A stretch of 64,000 bases of DNA from Streptomyces sp. NBC_01571 (GTDB lineage: Bacteria; Actinomycetota; Actinomycetes; Streptomycetales; Streptomycetaceae). The stretch spans positions 372,001 to 436,000 of the forward strand of contig NZ_JAPEPZ010000002.1 in NCBI RefSeq assembly GCF_026339875.1, written 5' to 3'. The stretch's first letter is position 1, and each line of letters starts with the position of its first letter. Under the pieces are notes generated by a model that had not been told where the DNA came from, made no database searches, and saw only the letters and a program-made list of their open reading frames with translations. Made by a program: the position numbers and the translations under genes. Below, piece after piece: positions 35,043 through 44,465 of the stretch.

Positions 35043-38000
35043 GTGCGTAGACAGCGGCAGACGTCGGGCGGCAACGGCGGTGCGGGCGACCGCGATGCGG
35101 GCGACCGCGGCCGGGCGCCGATCGGTGCGGACCCGTCCGCCCGGAGCGGCGGCGTGGCCCCGGCGCCGCAACCGCTGTCCGCGACGACGGCTCCCGGTAT
35201 GACTCCCCAGGCCCTGCTGGCCCTGCAGAGGACCGCGGGGAACGCCGCGACGGCGCGCGCACTGCGCGGGCGGTCCCCGGCGGTCGAAGGCCTGGCCGGA
35301 TCCGGGCTTCCTCCGCGTCCCGGGCTCGCCGTCCCGGCCACGGTCGAGGAGCTGCCGGAGAGCGGAGCCGCCGCCAAGCTGCCCACGGTGCTGCCCGCCC
35401 TCCGTGAGGAGGACGAGACCGGGGACGGGACGGAGACCACTCCCCCGCGCCCCACCGCGAGACGTTCGGGCCGGCCGGGCCGTCGGCGGCCGGGACCCCC
35501 GCCACCCGGCGCCGCCCCGGCCGCGACCCATGCGCCCCTCGGACTGCCCCCGTATCTGCGGGAGTTACGGGCTCCGGGCCTCTCCACCGCGTACCGGCTG
35601 ACCGGGCACGAGTTCGTCTCCACCACCCTCGGCACGGTCGTCGGACGCTCCGACGGCACGGTGGCCGAGATCCGCCAGGAACTGGCCGGGCGCCCCGAGA
35701 CGTTCTACGGACAGGGACGCTCCTTCACCGTCGAGGGACCGGAGGGAAAGGGGCGGTACGACGTCACCGTCACCGTCTCCCGGGACAGCGCCGACCTGCC
35801 CGAGAACTTCGTCTCCCCCGAGGCGGCGAAGGCGCAGGTCGCCGCCGCCGAACGGGCCAGGGCCATGGCCGCCCTCCTGGCCAGGGCGGAGAGCGCCGGA
35901 ACGACGGGCAAGGGCAAGGCGCGGGCCGGCGACCACGACGGCGACGACAGCTCCGCTCCCCGCACGGAGGCCGGCCCCCGGCAGGCGGCGCAGGCCGCGC
36001 GCGTGGCCGAGGGTGCCGGCGTCAAGGTGGACACCCAGCACAACACGTCGGGTGCGGTGAGCCACAGTTCGGGCCGCTCGGCCGGCAAGGGTGTCAACTT
36101 CATGGCGTTCGGACTGGCGCCGGTGGTTCCCGGTGTATGGCTCGGCGGGGCGGTGATGGCGAACGCGCAGCCGTTCCTGTCCTCCACGGACACCCGGGTG
36201 CAGAAGGCCGTGTCCGAACCGCGCGTGCTGCGCAGCGACAAGGGGTCGGTCGAGATACCGCGGCGGGTGCGCTACGGCGTACGGATCAAGCGACAGGGTG
36301 AGCCCGCGCAGACCTTCGGCGGCGGCGGGACGCTGGTGATGCGGGTGCCCACCGAACACCTGGTACCCGTGACCGCCGAAGCGCCCGCACCGGCCCGACT
36401 GCGGTCCCTGGACGCCCCGTTGGCGAACCGTGTGCGGCTCGCGGACTCCCTGGCCCCGATCGCGCTGGACGACGCCGCGACTCCGGAACCGGGCGGCGGC
36501 GGGCTGTTCGACACCGTCCGCTCCGTGCTGCATCCCTCCCTGACCTCACCGGGTGCGCCCGGGCGGGCCCGGCTGCACGACGCCACCTCCACCACCACGG
36601 TGCTGGAGGATCTGCCGCGGCTGCTGGGCGGCTGGGTGATGGGCGAGGACCTGGTGGCCAAGGACGGCAGCGCCACGGGCAGTTACCGGATGCGCGCCGA
36701 CCTCACCGGCCTGGCGCCCTCGTGGACGATCGGCGGGACGCAGCTGCGCACGCACCAACAGGCGCAGCACTCGGTGTCCCACTCGGCGGGCAAGGGGCGC
36801 GGAGGCACCTTCGGCGCGGGCCCGGCGGCGGGGTTCGGAGTCCTCGGGGGCGCCGCCGCGGTACGTGGGACGGTCATGCCCACGGCCGGGGCCCGCAAGG
36901 CGCGGTTCACGGTGGCCGAACAGACCGTGTCGAGCCGTCAGGGGGCCGAGGTCAGGGGCGACAAGGTGCTCTACTTCGGCCGGGTGCGGTTCCGTGTCGA
37001 GGGCACCGGACCGCTCTCGTCCGCGATGAGGGTGCGCTCGGGAGCACGGACCGCGCACCACTCGATGGACGTGTGGATCGGTCTCCGGGCCGACGAGGCA
37101 CAGGCGCTCGGTCTCGCGCTGCCCGACGGTGTCACGGCGGGCCCGATGGTCGCCGCGCCCGCCGGTACGGACACCGGGAAGAAGAAAAGGGCCGGGGACA
37201 CCGGGATGCCCGGGCACACGGCGGAGGCCGGCAGCTCGCGCACGGGTCGGGACACCGAACGCCATCTGCCCTTCGGGGCCATGGGATCGAGCGTCACCAT
37301 CAGCCAACTCGACACCGGGCCACTGCTGTCCGGCATCGAGCGGCTCTTCGCCGCCGATCCGCGCCTCGCGGGCTGTCTGCCCTCGTTCGGACCGGGGCCC
37401 GCGGCGGAGGTGAGCCGCGAGGAGGCCGAGGTCCAGCGCCGAAACTACCGCGAGCTCGTCACCGTACTGTCGGAGACCAACCTGCGCGTGAACAACGACC
37501 AGTTGCTCTCCTCCGGGATCCGCGTGCGGATGCGGCGCAAGAGCCGGTGGCACGCGCACGACGTACAGATCCGCGTCGTCGGCGCGCTGCGCGAGACGGG
37601 ACATCTGGGGGACACCAAGGACTGGCTGGTGCGCAGTCATTCCGGTGTCACCAGCAATTCCCAGAGCGGGCGCTCCAGTTCGCGCTCGGTCGGCGGACTC
37701 GCGCTGGGCCAGTTCCGGCTCGCCCCCGGAGGGCTGTCCGCCTCGGTTCGCGGCGAACGGACCCGGCAGAGCTCCCGGCGCAACCAGGCGGGCCCGACGA
37801 CCCGCACCGACGTGCTGACCAACGGCGGCGGGAACACCAGTTCCTTCGGGGGCGCGCTGCGCCTCGACGTCGATGTCACCATGACCACCCGCGAGCGGAC
37901 CGCCCGGCGCGCCCTCACCCCCGGTGCGCCTGGCCGGGACGCGCCCGAGGCCGAACACATCGCGTCGAGCGCGGACACGGAGGCCCTGGCGACGGCGGAG

Positions 38001-40616
38001 CAGGACGTCCGCCTGCTCACCCCGACCGCGTTCACCCTGGACACCGCGGCGAAGGACCGGCTGACGGCCCGTACCAGGACCCGTACGGCCGGACCGGGGG
38101 CGCCGCAGCGGCAGTTCAGCGCGTCCGGCATCGGCGACCTGTCCACGATGACGCCCCGGTCGATCACGGGCCGTGCGGTCCGGGACTGGACCCTGGTGGA
38201 GACCGTGGGCGACGGCGGCCCGGTCCGGGACCTCGCCTTCCAGCTGCTGTCGCAGGCCGCGGCCCGTGGCCGCGAGTCGCGCGCGGACCGGGCGCTGCAG
38301 ACGGAGGGTCTCGCGCCGCGGCTGGCGATCGAGGAACGCTTCAGCCCCCAGGCCGTCACCTCGGCGCTGCGCCAGGCGGTCTCCTCCGGCTGGGTGGTGA
38401 AGAACCTGCGCCACCCGCGCAGGCTCGCGGCGCTCGACGGCGCGGTGGGTACCCGGCTCGCTCTCGTCAACCCGGAGGTCGTGGCGCAGGGCACCGGACC
38501 GGGAACCGAGACGTTCGTGCTCGGCGGGCACCAGGCCACCGGACAGGAGGGCCGCGCCACCACGACCACGGTGCAGGGAGGTCTCCTCGGGGCGGAGAAC
38601 GGCGCCGAGTGGCGGATCGGCGAGGGGCTGTCGGCCGGCCGGAGCCTGGGCGAGAGCGGCTCCGCGGCGACGACGCTGAGCGGCAGCGTCGAGCGCAATG
38701 CCCACACTCCGCGCAGCCGTCCCCTCTACCTGGTCCACTGCGACCTGGTGGTCCGGATGGTCGCCGAGGTCAAGGTCACGGGCGGCGGACCGTACGTGGC
38801 GAAGGGCGAACGGACCCTGCCCGCCGCGGCGGCGCTCTGGCTCACCGGGGAACAGGTGCGGGCCGCGGGCCTGCGCCTGCCCGGGACCGCCGGGAGGAAT
38901 CCCCCGCCCGCGGTGGGCTCGTCCGGCTCCAAGGGCGCAGCGGAGACCTCCGCCCGTGACACGCGGACCGAGCGCGAGGACAGGACCGGCGCGGAGCAGG
39001 CCGGCTCGTCGCGGACCGAGGACCGGGCGAGCGGATCGACGACCGCGGCGCCGGCCGCGCCCACCCTGGCCCAGGAGTTGCCGCTCGGTTTCGGCATGAT
39101 CGAGGAACTGCCCGACTTCGTCCCCCTGCTCGAACGGCTGCGGACCGACGTCGGGCGCCGTGACCGCGGCCTCGCGGACGCGTTGCTCCCCCGGCAGCAA
39201 CTGGCCGATCCGAACGACAACATGCAGCGGCTGCTGCGCGTCCTGGACCGGGACGGGTCCGCCGGGCTGCTCTCCGGGGCCATGGACGGCGGTGTACCCG
39301 TCGAGCTGTTCCGCGGTCGCGGGACGCCGTACTGGGCCGTGTTCCGCGTACGCCGCACCCGGCCCGGCACGATCGAGGGCGAGGCGTCCGACGGCCGCGA
39401 CATGGAGTACATCACCTCGGCCGCCGCGCAGCGGGCGCACAGCGCCGAGACCGGCGACACACGCACACTCGAGGGCGTCGTGGCCGGGGCGGGCAAACCG
39501 GAGGGCGGCGGTGGCCCGCTCAGGAGCGTCGGCGCGTCCGGCGGGCTCGGCGTCGGAGTCTCGGACGTGACCAGGTCCGCCGCCGTCGGGCGGGGTCAGC
39601 TGGGCGTGAAGACCGTCGCGGAGGCCTCCGCCCGATCGGTCAGGATGCGCGTGCCGATCGAGGCGACCCTCGAACTGCACTCGTCCCGGGGCCGGGTGGG
39701 ACTGGCCACGCTCGGCGGCCGGTCCCTGGTCCACCGCGTACTGGCGCACGACCTCGAAGCACTGTCCCGGTTGCGGCCGGTGCCGCGCGCCGAGGCGGGA
39801 CAGGCGTTCCTGCGGCCGGACGACGCCTCGGCGGGCCGGTTGGGGCCCTGGCACGCCCGCGGGGTGAGCCTGCCGATGGAGGCGCAGGTCAACGGGTTCC
39901 GCGGGGCGCCCGAGATCCGGCGGGTGATCGACGACACGGTGCGGGCGGCGCACGGCGGTGAGCGCTATCGCCGGACGGGCGACGCGGCGGCGTACACCCA
40001 GCGCGAGGCGGTCTCCACCGAGTGGCTGATCTCCGCCCTGCCGCTGCTGACGGCGGCCGGGGCCGACCTGCCCGTCGTCCACGCCTCCGGCGTACGCGGG
40101 CAGGATCTGCGCACCTCGTTGCACGCCAGGCTGCGCGACGGGCGGGTACTGGGCGTCGGCGACAAGATGACCTTCGAGACGGTGGCGCAGAGCACCCTGG
40201 ACGCGCCCCGGCCCACCGGCACGGACCACCAGCAGGCGGCGGAGCACGGCACGTCGGTACGGGGGCTGGGCGGCGCGGGGGTATTGAACGCGGACGAGTT
40301 CCGGATGAACCAGTTCCTCGGCCACGCAGACCGGGCGGGCGGCGCCACCGACGCGGCCGCCCACGGGTCCGGCTCGATGCCGCTGCACAAGCCGAAGGCC
40401 GAGTCGACGCTCGTGCAGTTCACCCTGGACGTGCGGGTGGTGGCCCGGGTGAGCGGCCGGGGGCGGTCCGGCGCCGCGTTCGTCGCCGTACGGGACCTCA
40501 CGCTCCCCGTCCCGGTGGTGGTGCGGATGCCGGCACCCTTGGTGCGCCACATGCTTCGGGACCCGTCCCGGCCCGGCAGGCTCCACGACCCGGACGGGCG
40601 GCTCGCCTCCTCCTGA
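35043..40616 (+). CDS. giant repeat protein with DUF4157-type LQR.AGNAA leader
   Basis: 1857 residues. A disordered N-terminus carries LQRTAGNAA at 61-69, the motif that also opens the DUF4157 protease of the CIS cluster. No signal peptide is seen. The body has at least six copies of a loose module. Each has a Ser/His/Gly-rich stretch (about 331, 570, 864, 1160, 1477, 1718; e.g. HSVSHSAGKGRGG) and a following beta segment such as SRPLYLVHCDLVVRMVAEV or VQFTLDVRVVARVSG. Ser/Thr/Arg linkers separate the modules. I recognise no catalytic motif. Codon 175 (35565-35567) is TTA, so translation should depend on the bldA tRNA. It ends 67 bases before the convergent LAL regulator gene. I infer a very large CIS cargo or accessory fibre. 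GTG start at 35043 is chosen for length; the frame is open upstream to 34974. Confidence 0.75.
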   Translation: MRRQRQTSGGNGGAGDRDAGDRGRAPIGADPSARSGGVAPAPQPLSATTAPGMTPQALLALQRTAGNAATARALRGRSPAVEGLAGSGLPPRPGLAVPATVEELPESGAAAKLPTVLPALREEDETGDGTETTPPRPTARRSGRPGRRRPGPPPPGAAPAATHAPLGLPPYLRELRAPGLSTAYRLTGHEFVSTTLGTVVGRSDGTVAEIRQELAGRPETFYGQGRSFTVEGPEGKGRYDVTVTVSRDSADLPENFVSPEAAKAQVAAAERARAMAALLARAESAGTTGKGKARAGDHDGDDSSAPRTEAGPRQAAQAARVAEGAGVKVDTQHNTSGAVSHSSGRSAGKGVNFMAFGLAPVVPGVWLGGAVMANAQPFLSSTDTRVQKAVSEPRVLRSDKGSVEIPRRVRYGVRIKRQGEPAQTFGGGGTLVMRVPTEHLVPVTAEAPAPARLRSLDAPLANRVRLADSLAPIALDDAATPEPGGGGLFDTVRSVLHPSLTSPGAPGRARLHDATSTTTVLEDLPRLLGGWVMGEDLVAKDGSATGSYRMRADLTGLAPSWTIGGTQLRTHQQAQHSVSHSAGKGRGGTFGAGPAAGFGVLGGAAAVRGTVMPTAGARKARFTVAEQTVSSRQGAEVRGDKVLYFGRVRFRVEGTGPLSSAMRVRSGARTAHHSMDVWIGLRADEAQALGLALPDGVTAGPMVAAPAGTDTGKKKRAGDTGMPGHTAEAGSSRTGRDTERHLPFGAMGSSVTISQLDTGPLLSGIERLFAADPRLAGCLPSFGPGPAAEVSREEAEVQRRNYRELVTVLSETNLRVNNDQLLSSGIRVRMRRKSRWHAHDVQIRVVGALRETGHLGDTKDWLVRSHSGVTSNSQSGRSSSRSVGGLALGQFRLAPGGLSASVRGERTRQSSRRNQAGPTTRTDVLTNGGGNTSSFGGALRLDVDVTMTTRERTARRALTPGAPGRDAPEAEHIASSADTEALATAEQDVRLLTPTAFTLDTAAKDRLTARTRTRTAGPGAPQRQFSASGIGDLSTMTPRSITGRAVRDWTLVETVGDGGPVRDLAFQLLSQAAARGRESRADRALQTEGLAPRLAIEERFSPQAVTSALRQAVSSGWVVKNLRHPRRLAALDGAVGTRLALVNPEVVAQGTGPGTETFVLGGHQATGQEGRATTTTVQGGLLGAENGAEWRIGEGLSAGRSLGESGSAATTLSGSVERNAHTPRSRPLYLVHCDLVVRMVAEVKVTGGGPYVAKGERTLPAAAALWLTGEQVRAAGLRLPGTAGRNPPPAVGSSGSKGAAETSARDTRTEREDRTGAEQAGSSRTEDRASGSTTAAPAAPTLAQELPLGFGMIEELPDFVPLLERLRTDVGRRDRGLADALLPRQQLADPNDNMQRLLRVLDRDGSAGLLSGAMDGGVPVELFRGRGTPYWAVFRVRRTRPGTIEGEASDGRDMEYITSAAAQRAHSAETGDTRTLEGVVAGAGKPEGGGGPLRSVGASGGLGVGVSDVTRSAAVGRGQLGVKTVAEASARSVRMRVPIEATLELHSSRGRVGLATLGGRSLVHRVLAHDLEALSRLRPVPRAEAGQAFLRPDDASAGRLGPWHARGVSLPMEAQVNGFRGAPEIRRVIDDTVRAAHGGERYRRTGDAAAYTQREAVSTEWLISALPLLTAAGADLPVVHASGVRGQDLRTSLHARLRDGRVLGVGDKMTFETVAQSTLDAPRPTGTDHQQAAEHGTSVRGLGGAGVLNADEFRMNQFLGHADRAGGATDAAAHGSGSMPLHKPKAESTLVQFTLDVRVVARVSGRGRSGAAFVAVRDLTLPVPVVVRMPAPLVRHMLRDPSRPGRLHDPDGRLASS

Positions 40617-40682
40617 CCCGCGTCGCCCGCACTGCCGAAGGGGCGCGGCCCGTACAGCCCGGCCCAGGACGCGAGCCCCGCC

Positions 40683-43511
40683 TCAGGCGCCCGGTAGCTC
40701 CACCGGTTCACCCGCGTCCGGTGTCCGTCCTCCGATCACGGCGTTGAGTTCCGCCCTGCGGCGGATGCCGAGCTTGCGGTAGGCACTGGTCAGATGGGTC
40801 TCGACGGTACGCCGGGCCAGGTGCAGGAGCTCCGCGATCTCGACGTTCGTGCGACCGCCGGCCGCGAGCGCGGCGATCCGGCGTTCGCTGCCGGTCAGCG
40901 CCTCCCATCCGGTGAGCGCCGTCGTCGTGCCGCGGGAGCGGCCTTCCGGCAGGGCCTCCTCGGCCCGCACCCGCAGGCGCACCGCGCCCAGCCGTTCGGC
41001 GCGTTCGGCCGCCTCGCGCAGCGCGTCACGGGCCCGCGCGCGGTCCCCCGCCGCGACGAACTGGCGCCCCTGCGCGATCAGGGCGGGAATCAGCTCGGTC
41101 TCCGCGGGCGCGTCCCGCAGCATGCGTACGGCGCGGTCGGCGAGTTCGAGACCACGGCGGCCTCCGGTGGCCGTGCCCAGTCCGGACAGGGCCCGGCCCA
41201 CCAGCCGGGGAGTGTCCCAGACCTGGGCGAGCCGCAGCTCCTCCCGGGCCAGGGCGAGGGCGTCCTGCGGTGCGCCGAGCGCGGTACGGCACGCGGCGGC
41301 GGCAGTGCGCCAGGGCGTGACGACGGGGCTCACCACGTCCCGTGCCGTCTGCCGGCGCCCGCACTCCAGGAAGTCGTCGAGGGCGCCCGCCGGATCACCC
41401 GTCGCCGACCGCAGCACGCCTCGCGCGTACAGGAACCGGTTGAGTTCCCAGGAGTCGCCGGCGTCCTGGAGATCGAAGCTGTCGGCGAGCCGGGACGCCT
41501 CCTGGGCGCGACCCGTCTCGACGAGCGCGATCAGGGCGTGCGCGTGCGCGTTGACCGGATCCCGACGGGCCCTCTCGCCGGGCCGCCGGACCTCAGGGTC
41601 GACGAGCAGGTCCGGGTAGCGCCCGCGGACGGCGGCGATGTCCGCCCGTACGTTGAGCAGTGCCTCGTGCATCGGATGCAGCAGCGAGGGCCGCTGCCGG
41701 GCGAGCCCCTGGCGCACCAGCCTCTCGGCCTCCTCCAGTTCGTCGGCCCACTGTGCGACGGCGGCCGCCGTACCGAGCAGGAAGGGCTCCGCGAGCGCGT
41801 CGACCGGTTCGTCGAGCAGGGCGCGGATCCGTTCCATGGCCGTGGCGGCGGAGATCAGACCGGCCGTCGCGTCGTAGCGCACCAGCAGTGCCCGGCCGGC
41901 TGTGCCGACCAGATCCGGGGACCGTTCGGCGGCGCCGTACAGCCAGCGGTAGGCCTCCTCGCGGATTCCCTGGTCGTGGTCGGACAGGAGCGCGGAGGCG
42001 GTCTGCAGCAGCCTCACCAGGTCCGGGTGGTCAGCCAGTTGCTCGTCCAGGGCGCGCAGCACGTCCATCGCCGCACGCGCCTTGCCGCGCCGTGCCAGTA
42101 CGGTGCCGAGCGCCACCGCCGCCCGTACCCGGTCCTGCGGCATGCCCGGCAGCCGGGTCGCCTCGGTCAGCCGCGGTATCCCGGCCGACGAGCGGGAGAC
42201 GGCGAACTCGAGGGAGCCCAGCTCGGTGAGCGCCATGGTGCGGCGGGCCGGCGTGAGCGGTTCGTCGAGCACCCGGCGCAGGAACGCCACGGCGTCGTCG
42301 GGTCTGGCGTCGCGCACCGCCAGATCGGCGGCGTCCAGCAGCGCTGTCGCGGCCCAGGCCGCCCCGACGACCGGTGCCCGCAGGAGCTGTCGGGCGACCG
42401 TTTCGGCGCGATCGCCGCGGCGCAGCATCACCTCGGCCGCCGTACGGTGGGCGGTCTGCCGCCGGGCGCTGGGCCAGCCGCTCAGCACCGCGTCCTGTAA
42501 GAGGGGGTGGGCGTAGCCCGGTCGTCCCCCGGGGCCCGGGCGCAGTACGCCGAGGCGGGTCATGGCGGTGAGCCAGCCGGGTACCCGGGCGGGGTCCGCG
42601 TCCGCCATCCGGGCGAGCAGTTCGGCCGCCTCCTGGGGGTGTTCGTCCTCCAGCGCGTCGTCGTCGAGCATCGCGAGGGCGCGGGCCACCCCCGCCGTCG
42701 CCGGTCCGGCGCTGTCCAGCCACCAGGTCACGGCGGCCGGATACGCGCCCGGGTACAGCGCCGCACAGGTCTCGGGCAGGGTCGTGCGCCGGGCGCCGTC
42801 CGGCTCCCGCGCGCGGAGGTCGTCGAGCAGGGCGCGCAGCAGCAGGGGGCTGCCCGCGCCGGCCCGTACGCAGTCGTCCACCCAGCCGGGCGGGGCGGCG
42901 GCGAACTCCGAACGCACCAGCTGCGCGGCGGCGTCGGCACTCAGCGGGGCGACGGTGTGGGTACGGACGAGGGTGGGCGAGAGCGCGTGCGCGAGGCCCG
43001 CCGGGGGCGGGTCGAGGTCGTACTGGCTGCGCTCGGTGACAACCAGCAGGACGGGGAGCCGGTCGATCCGGCGGGCGGCCTCGACGAACCAGCGGCGTGA
43101 GGACTCGTCGGCGCAGTGGACGTCGTCCACGGCGACCAGCAGGGGCGAGCGCACGGCGTACGCGCGCAGTTGGTCCCACAGGTGTTCCGCGCGGGTCCAC
43201 CGGTGCGGGGTGTCGGCGGGGTCCGGACAGGGCTTGACCCCGCTCTCGAACTCGGCTCCGGACGCGAGCAGTTGCCGGACCGGGGCGAAGGCGGCGGTGT
43301 CCCCGTCGGGCGAGCAGCGGGCGCGCAGTACCCGGGTGCCGCGTGCCGCCGCCTGTCCGGCGACGGCCTCCAGGAGGGCGGTGCGCCCCGTTCCGGTTGC
43401 GCCTCTGAGCAGCACCAGGCGGCCGGATCCGGCACGGGCACGGTCCGCCTCGGCGGCCACCAGTTCCAGGGCCTCCCGGCGTTCCCGCAGCGTTTCGAGT
43501 TCGCCACCCAT
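40683..43511 (-). CDS. LAL-type LuxR regulator with TTA codon
   Basis: 942 residues: N-terminal P-loop ATPase (LLRGATGTGRTALL at about 33-46; Walker B VAVDDVHCAD), a long TPR-like helical middle and a C-terminal LuxR HTH (LTGSERRIAALAAGGRTNVEIAELL, about 860-915). LAL proteins are large signal-responsive activators. It faces away from the CIS genes and is divergent from a second LuxR gene, a pairing seen at Streptomyces CIS loci. Codon 338 is TTA (minus strand, 42500-42498), so bldA control is predicted. ATG 43511 (MGGELETLR) is the best start. Confidence 0.87.
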   Translation of the reverse strand: MGGELETLRERREALELVAAEADRARAGSGRLVLLRGATGTGRTALLEAVAGQAAARGTRVLRARCSPDGDTAAFAPVRQLLASGAEFESGVKPCPDPADTPHRWTRAEHLWDQLRAYAVRSPLLVAVDDVHCADESSRRWFVEAARRIDRLPVLLVVTERSQYDLDPPPAGLAHALSPTLVRTHTVAPLSADAAAQLVRSEFAAAPPGWVDDCVRAGAGSPLLLRALLDDLRAREPDGARRTTLPETCAALYPGAYPAAVTWWLDSAGPATAGVARALAMLDDDALEDEHPQEAAELLARMADADPARVPGWLTAMTRLGVLRPGPGGRPGYAHPLLQDAVLSGWPSARRQTAHRTAAEVMLRRGDRAETVARQLLRAPVVGAAWAATALLDAADLAVRDARPDDAVAFLRRVLDEPLTPARRTMALTELGSLEFAVSRSSAGIPRLTEATRLPGMPQDRVRAAVALGTVLARRGKARAAMDVLRALDEQLADHPDLVRLLQTASALLSDHDQGIREEAYRWLYGAAERSPDLVGTAGRALLVRYDATAGLISAATAMERIRALLDEPVDALAEPFLLGTAAAVAQWADELEEAERLVRQGLARQRPSLLHPMHEALLNVRADIAAVRGRYPDLLVDPEVRRPGERARRDPVNAHAHALIALVETGRAQEASRLADSFDLQDAGDSWELNRFLYARGVLRSATGDPAGALDDFLECGRRQTARDVVSPVVTPWRTAAAACRTALGAPQDALALAREELRLAQVWDTPRLVGRALSGLGTATGGRRGLELADRAVRMLRDAPAETELIPALIAQGRQFVAAGDRARARDALREAAERAERLGAVRLRVRAEEALPEGRSRGTTTALTGWEALTGSERRIAALAAGGRTNVEIAELLHLARRTVETHLTSAYRKLGIRRRAELNAVIGGRTPDAGEPVELPGA

Positions 43512-43544
43512 CGCTGCCTCCTGTCGTGAAATTTTCATGATCGA

Positions 43545-43565
43545 TCTCGTGGTACGTCTCGTGGT
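43545..43565. promoter_or_regulatory. direct repeats between the two LuxR-type regulator genes
   Basis: TCTCGTGGT at 43545-43553 and again at 43557-43565, 12 bases start to start, in the 189-base divergent gap. A partial inverted copy (CCACGA) follows at about 43570. Possible binding site for either regulator. Confidence 0.35.
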
Positions 43566-43700
43566 CCTCCACGATTGCGCGAGGCACACCAGGCGCAGAA
43601 GTCTGGGACAAGCCCTTCGGTCACTGGCGGCACAGGGGCGACCAGTACGTTGATTTGGGAGAAGCGGTTGCGCAGTTCATTACGGACCACTGACGCAGGC

Positions 43701-44363
43701 GTGTCACACCGGCAGGCCGAGCCCCGCGCCGTGGACCCGGGAAACCGCATCCCGGTGGTGGTCCAGGCACCCGATCCGATCTCCCGGGCGGGGGTCCGCA
43801 GCCAGTTGGGCCAGCACCCGGTCATCGATCTCCTCGACGGCACGGAGGCCGGCCCCGGCGCGGTGGCCGTTCTGGTCAACGAGAGCCCTGACGAGGCGAC
43901 GCTCTCCCAGCTGCGCCGACTGGTGCGCAGCGAGGGGGCACGCGCCGTCCTGGTGGTGGGCGCGATCCGCGAGGCCGAGCTCCTGGACGTCATCGAGTGC
44001 GGTGTCGGAGCCATCGTCTGGCGCCACGAGGCCAGCGCGCACCGTCTGGTGCAGGCCGTGCTCGCGGCTGCGCGAGGTGACGGTGACCTGCCCGCGGATC
44101 TATTGGGACGCCTCATCACTCAGGTGGGCTCGCTCCAGCGGACCGCGGCCGGCCGGCCCGGTGCTCCGCTGGCCGGCCTGATACCGCGTGAGATCGACGT
44201 CCTGAGGCTCATCGCCGAAGGAATGGACACCGGAGAGATAGCGAGCAAACTCTCCTACTCCGAACGGACCGTCAAGAACGTCATGCACGGACTGACCACC
44301 CGGCTCCATCTGCGCAATCGCGCCCACGCCGTGGCCTATGCCCTCCGGGAAGGCTACATCTGA
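43701..44363 (+). CDS. LuxR-family response-regulator-like protein of the CIS locus
   Basis: 220 residues: a receiver-like N-terminal domain (IPVVVQAPDPISRAGVRSQL) that lacks the usual phospho-acceptor environment, then a C-terminal LuxR HTH (LIPREIDVLRLIAEGMDTGEIASKL, about 155-205). It is probably an atypical, unphosphorylated regulator. First right-facing gene before the CIS structural genes and 102 bases upstream of the cap gene, so it may be co-transcribed with cap and ATPase. GTG start at 43701 is the best-supported. Confidence 0.85.
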   Translation: MSHRQAEPRAVDPGNRIPVVVQAPDPISRAGVRSQLGQHPVIDLLDGTEAGPGAVAVLVNESPDEATLSQLRRLVRSEGARAVLVVGAIREAELLDVIECGVGAIVWRHEASAHRLVQAVLAAARGDGDLPADLLGRLITQVGSLQRTAAGRPGAPLAGLIPREIDVLRLIAEGMDTGEIASKLSYSERTVKNVMHGLTTRLHLRNRAHAVAYALREGYI

Positions 44364-44465
44364 GCCCGACGGCGCTTCACCCGGGGCCTGCCGAACGGGA
44401 ACACGGTGGTGCACGGCGGGCACACGGCACAACACGGCACAACACGGCGCGGCGGGAGCACGACG

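Noticed and set aside
36546..40586. A 1346-codon open frame on the minus strand opposite the giant gene
   Set aside because: It mirrors the sense gene in a high-GC region where antisense frames stay open; its translation is Arg/Gly/His-rich with no domain, and the sense frame has clear modules and codon bias.
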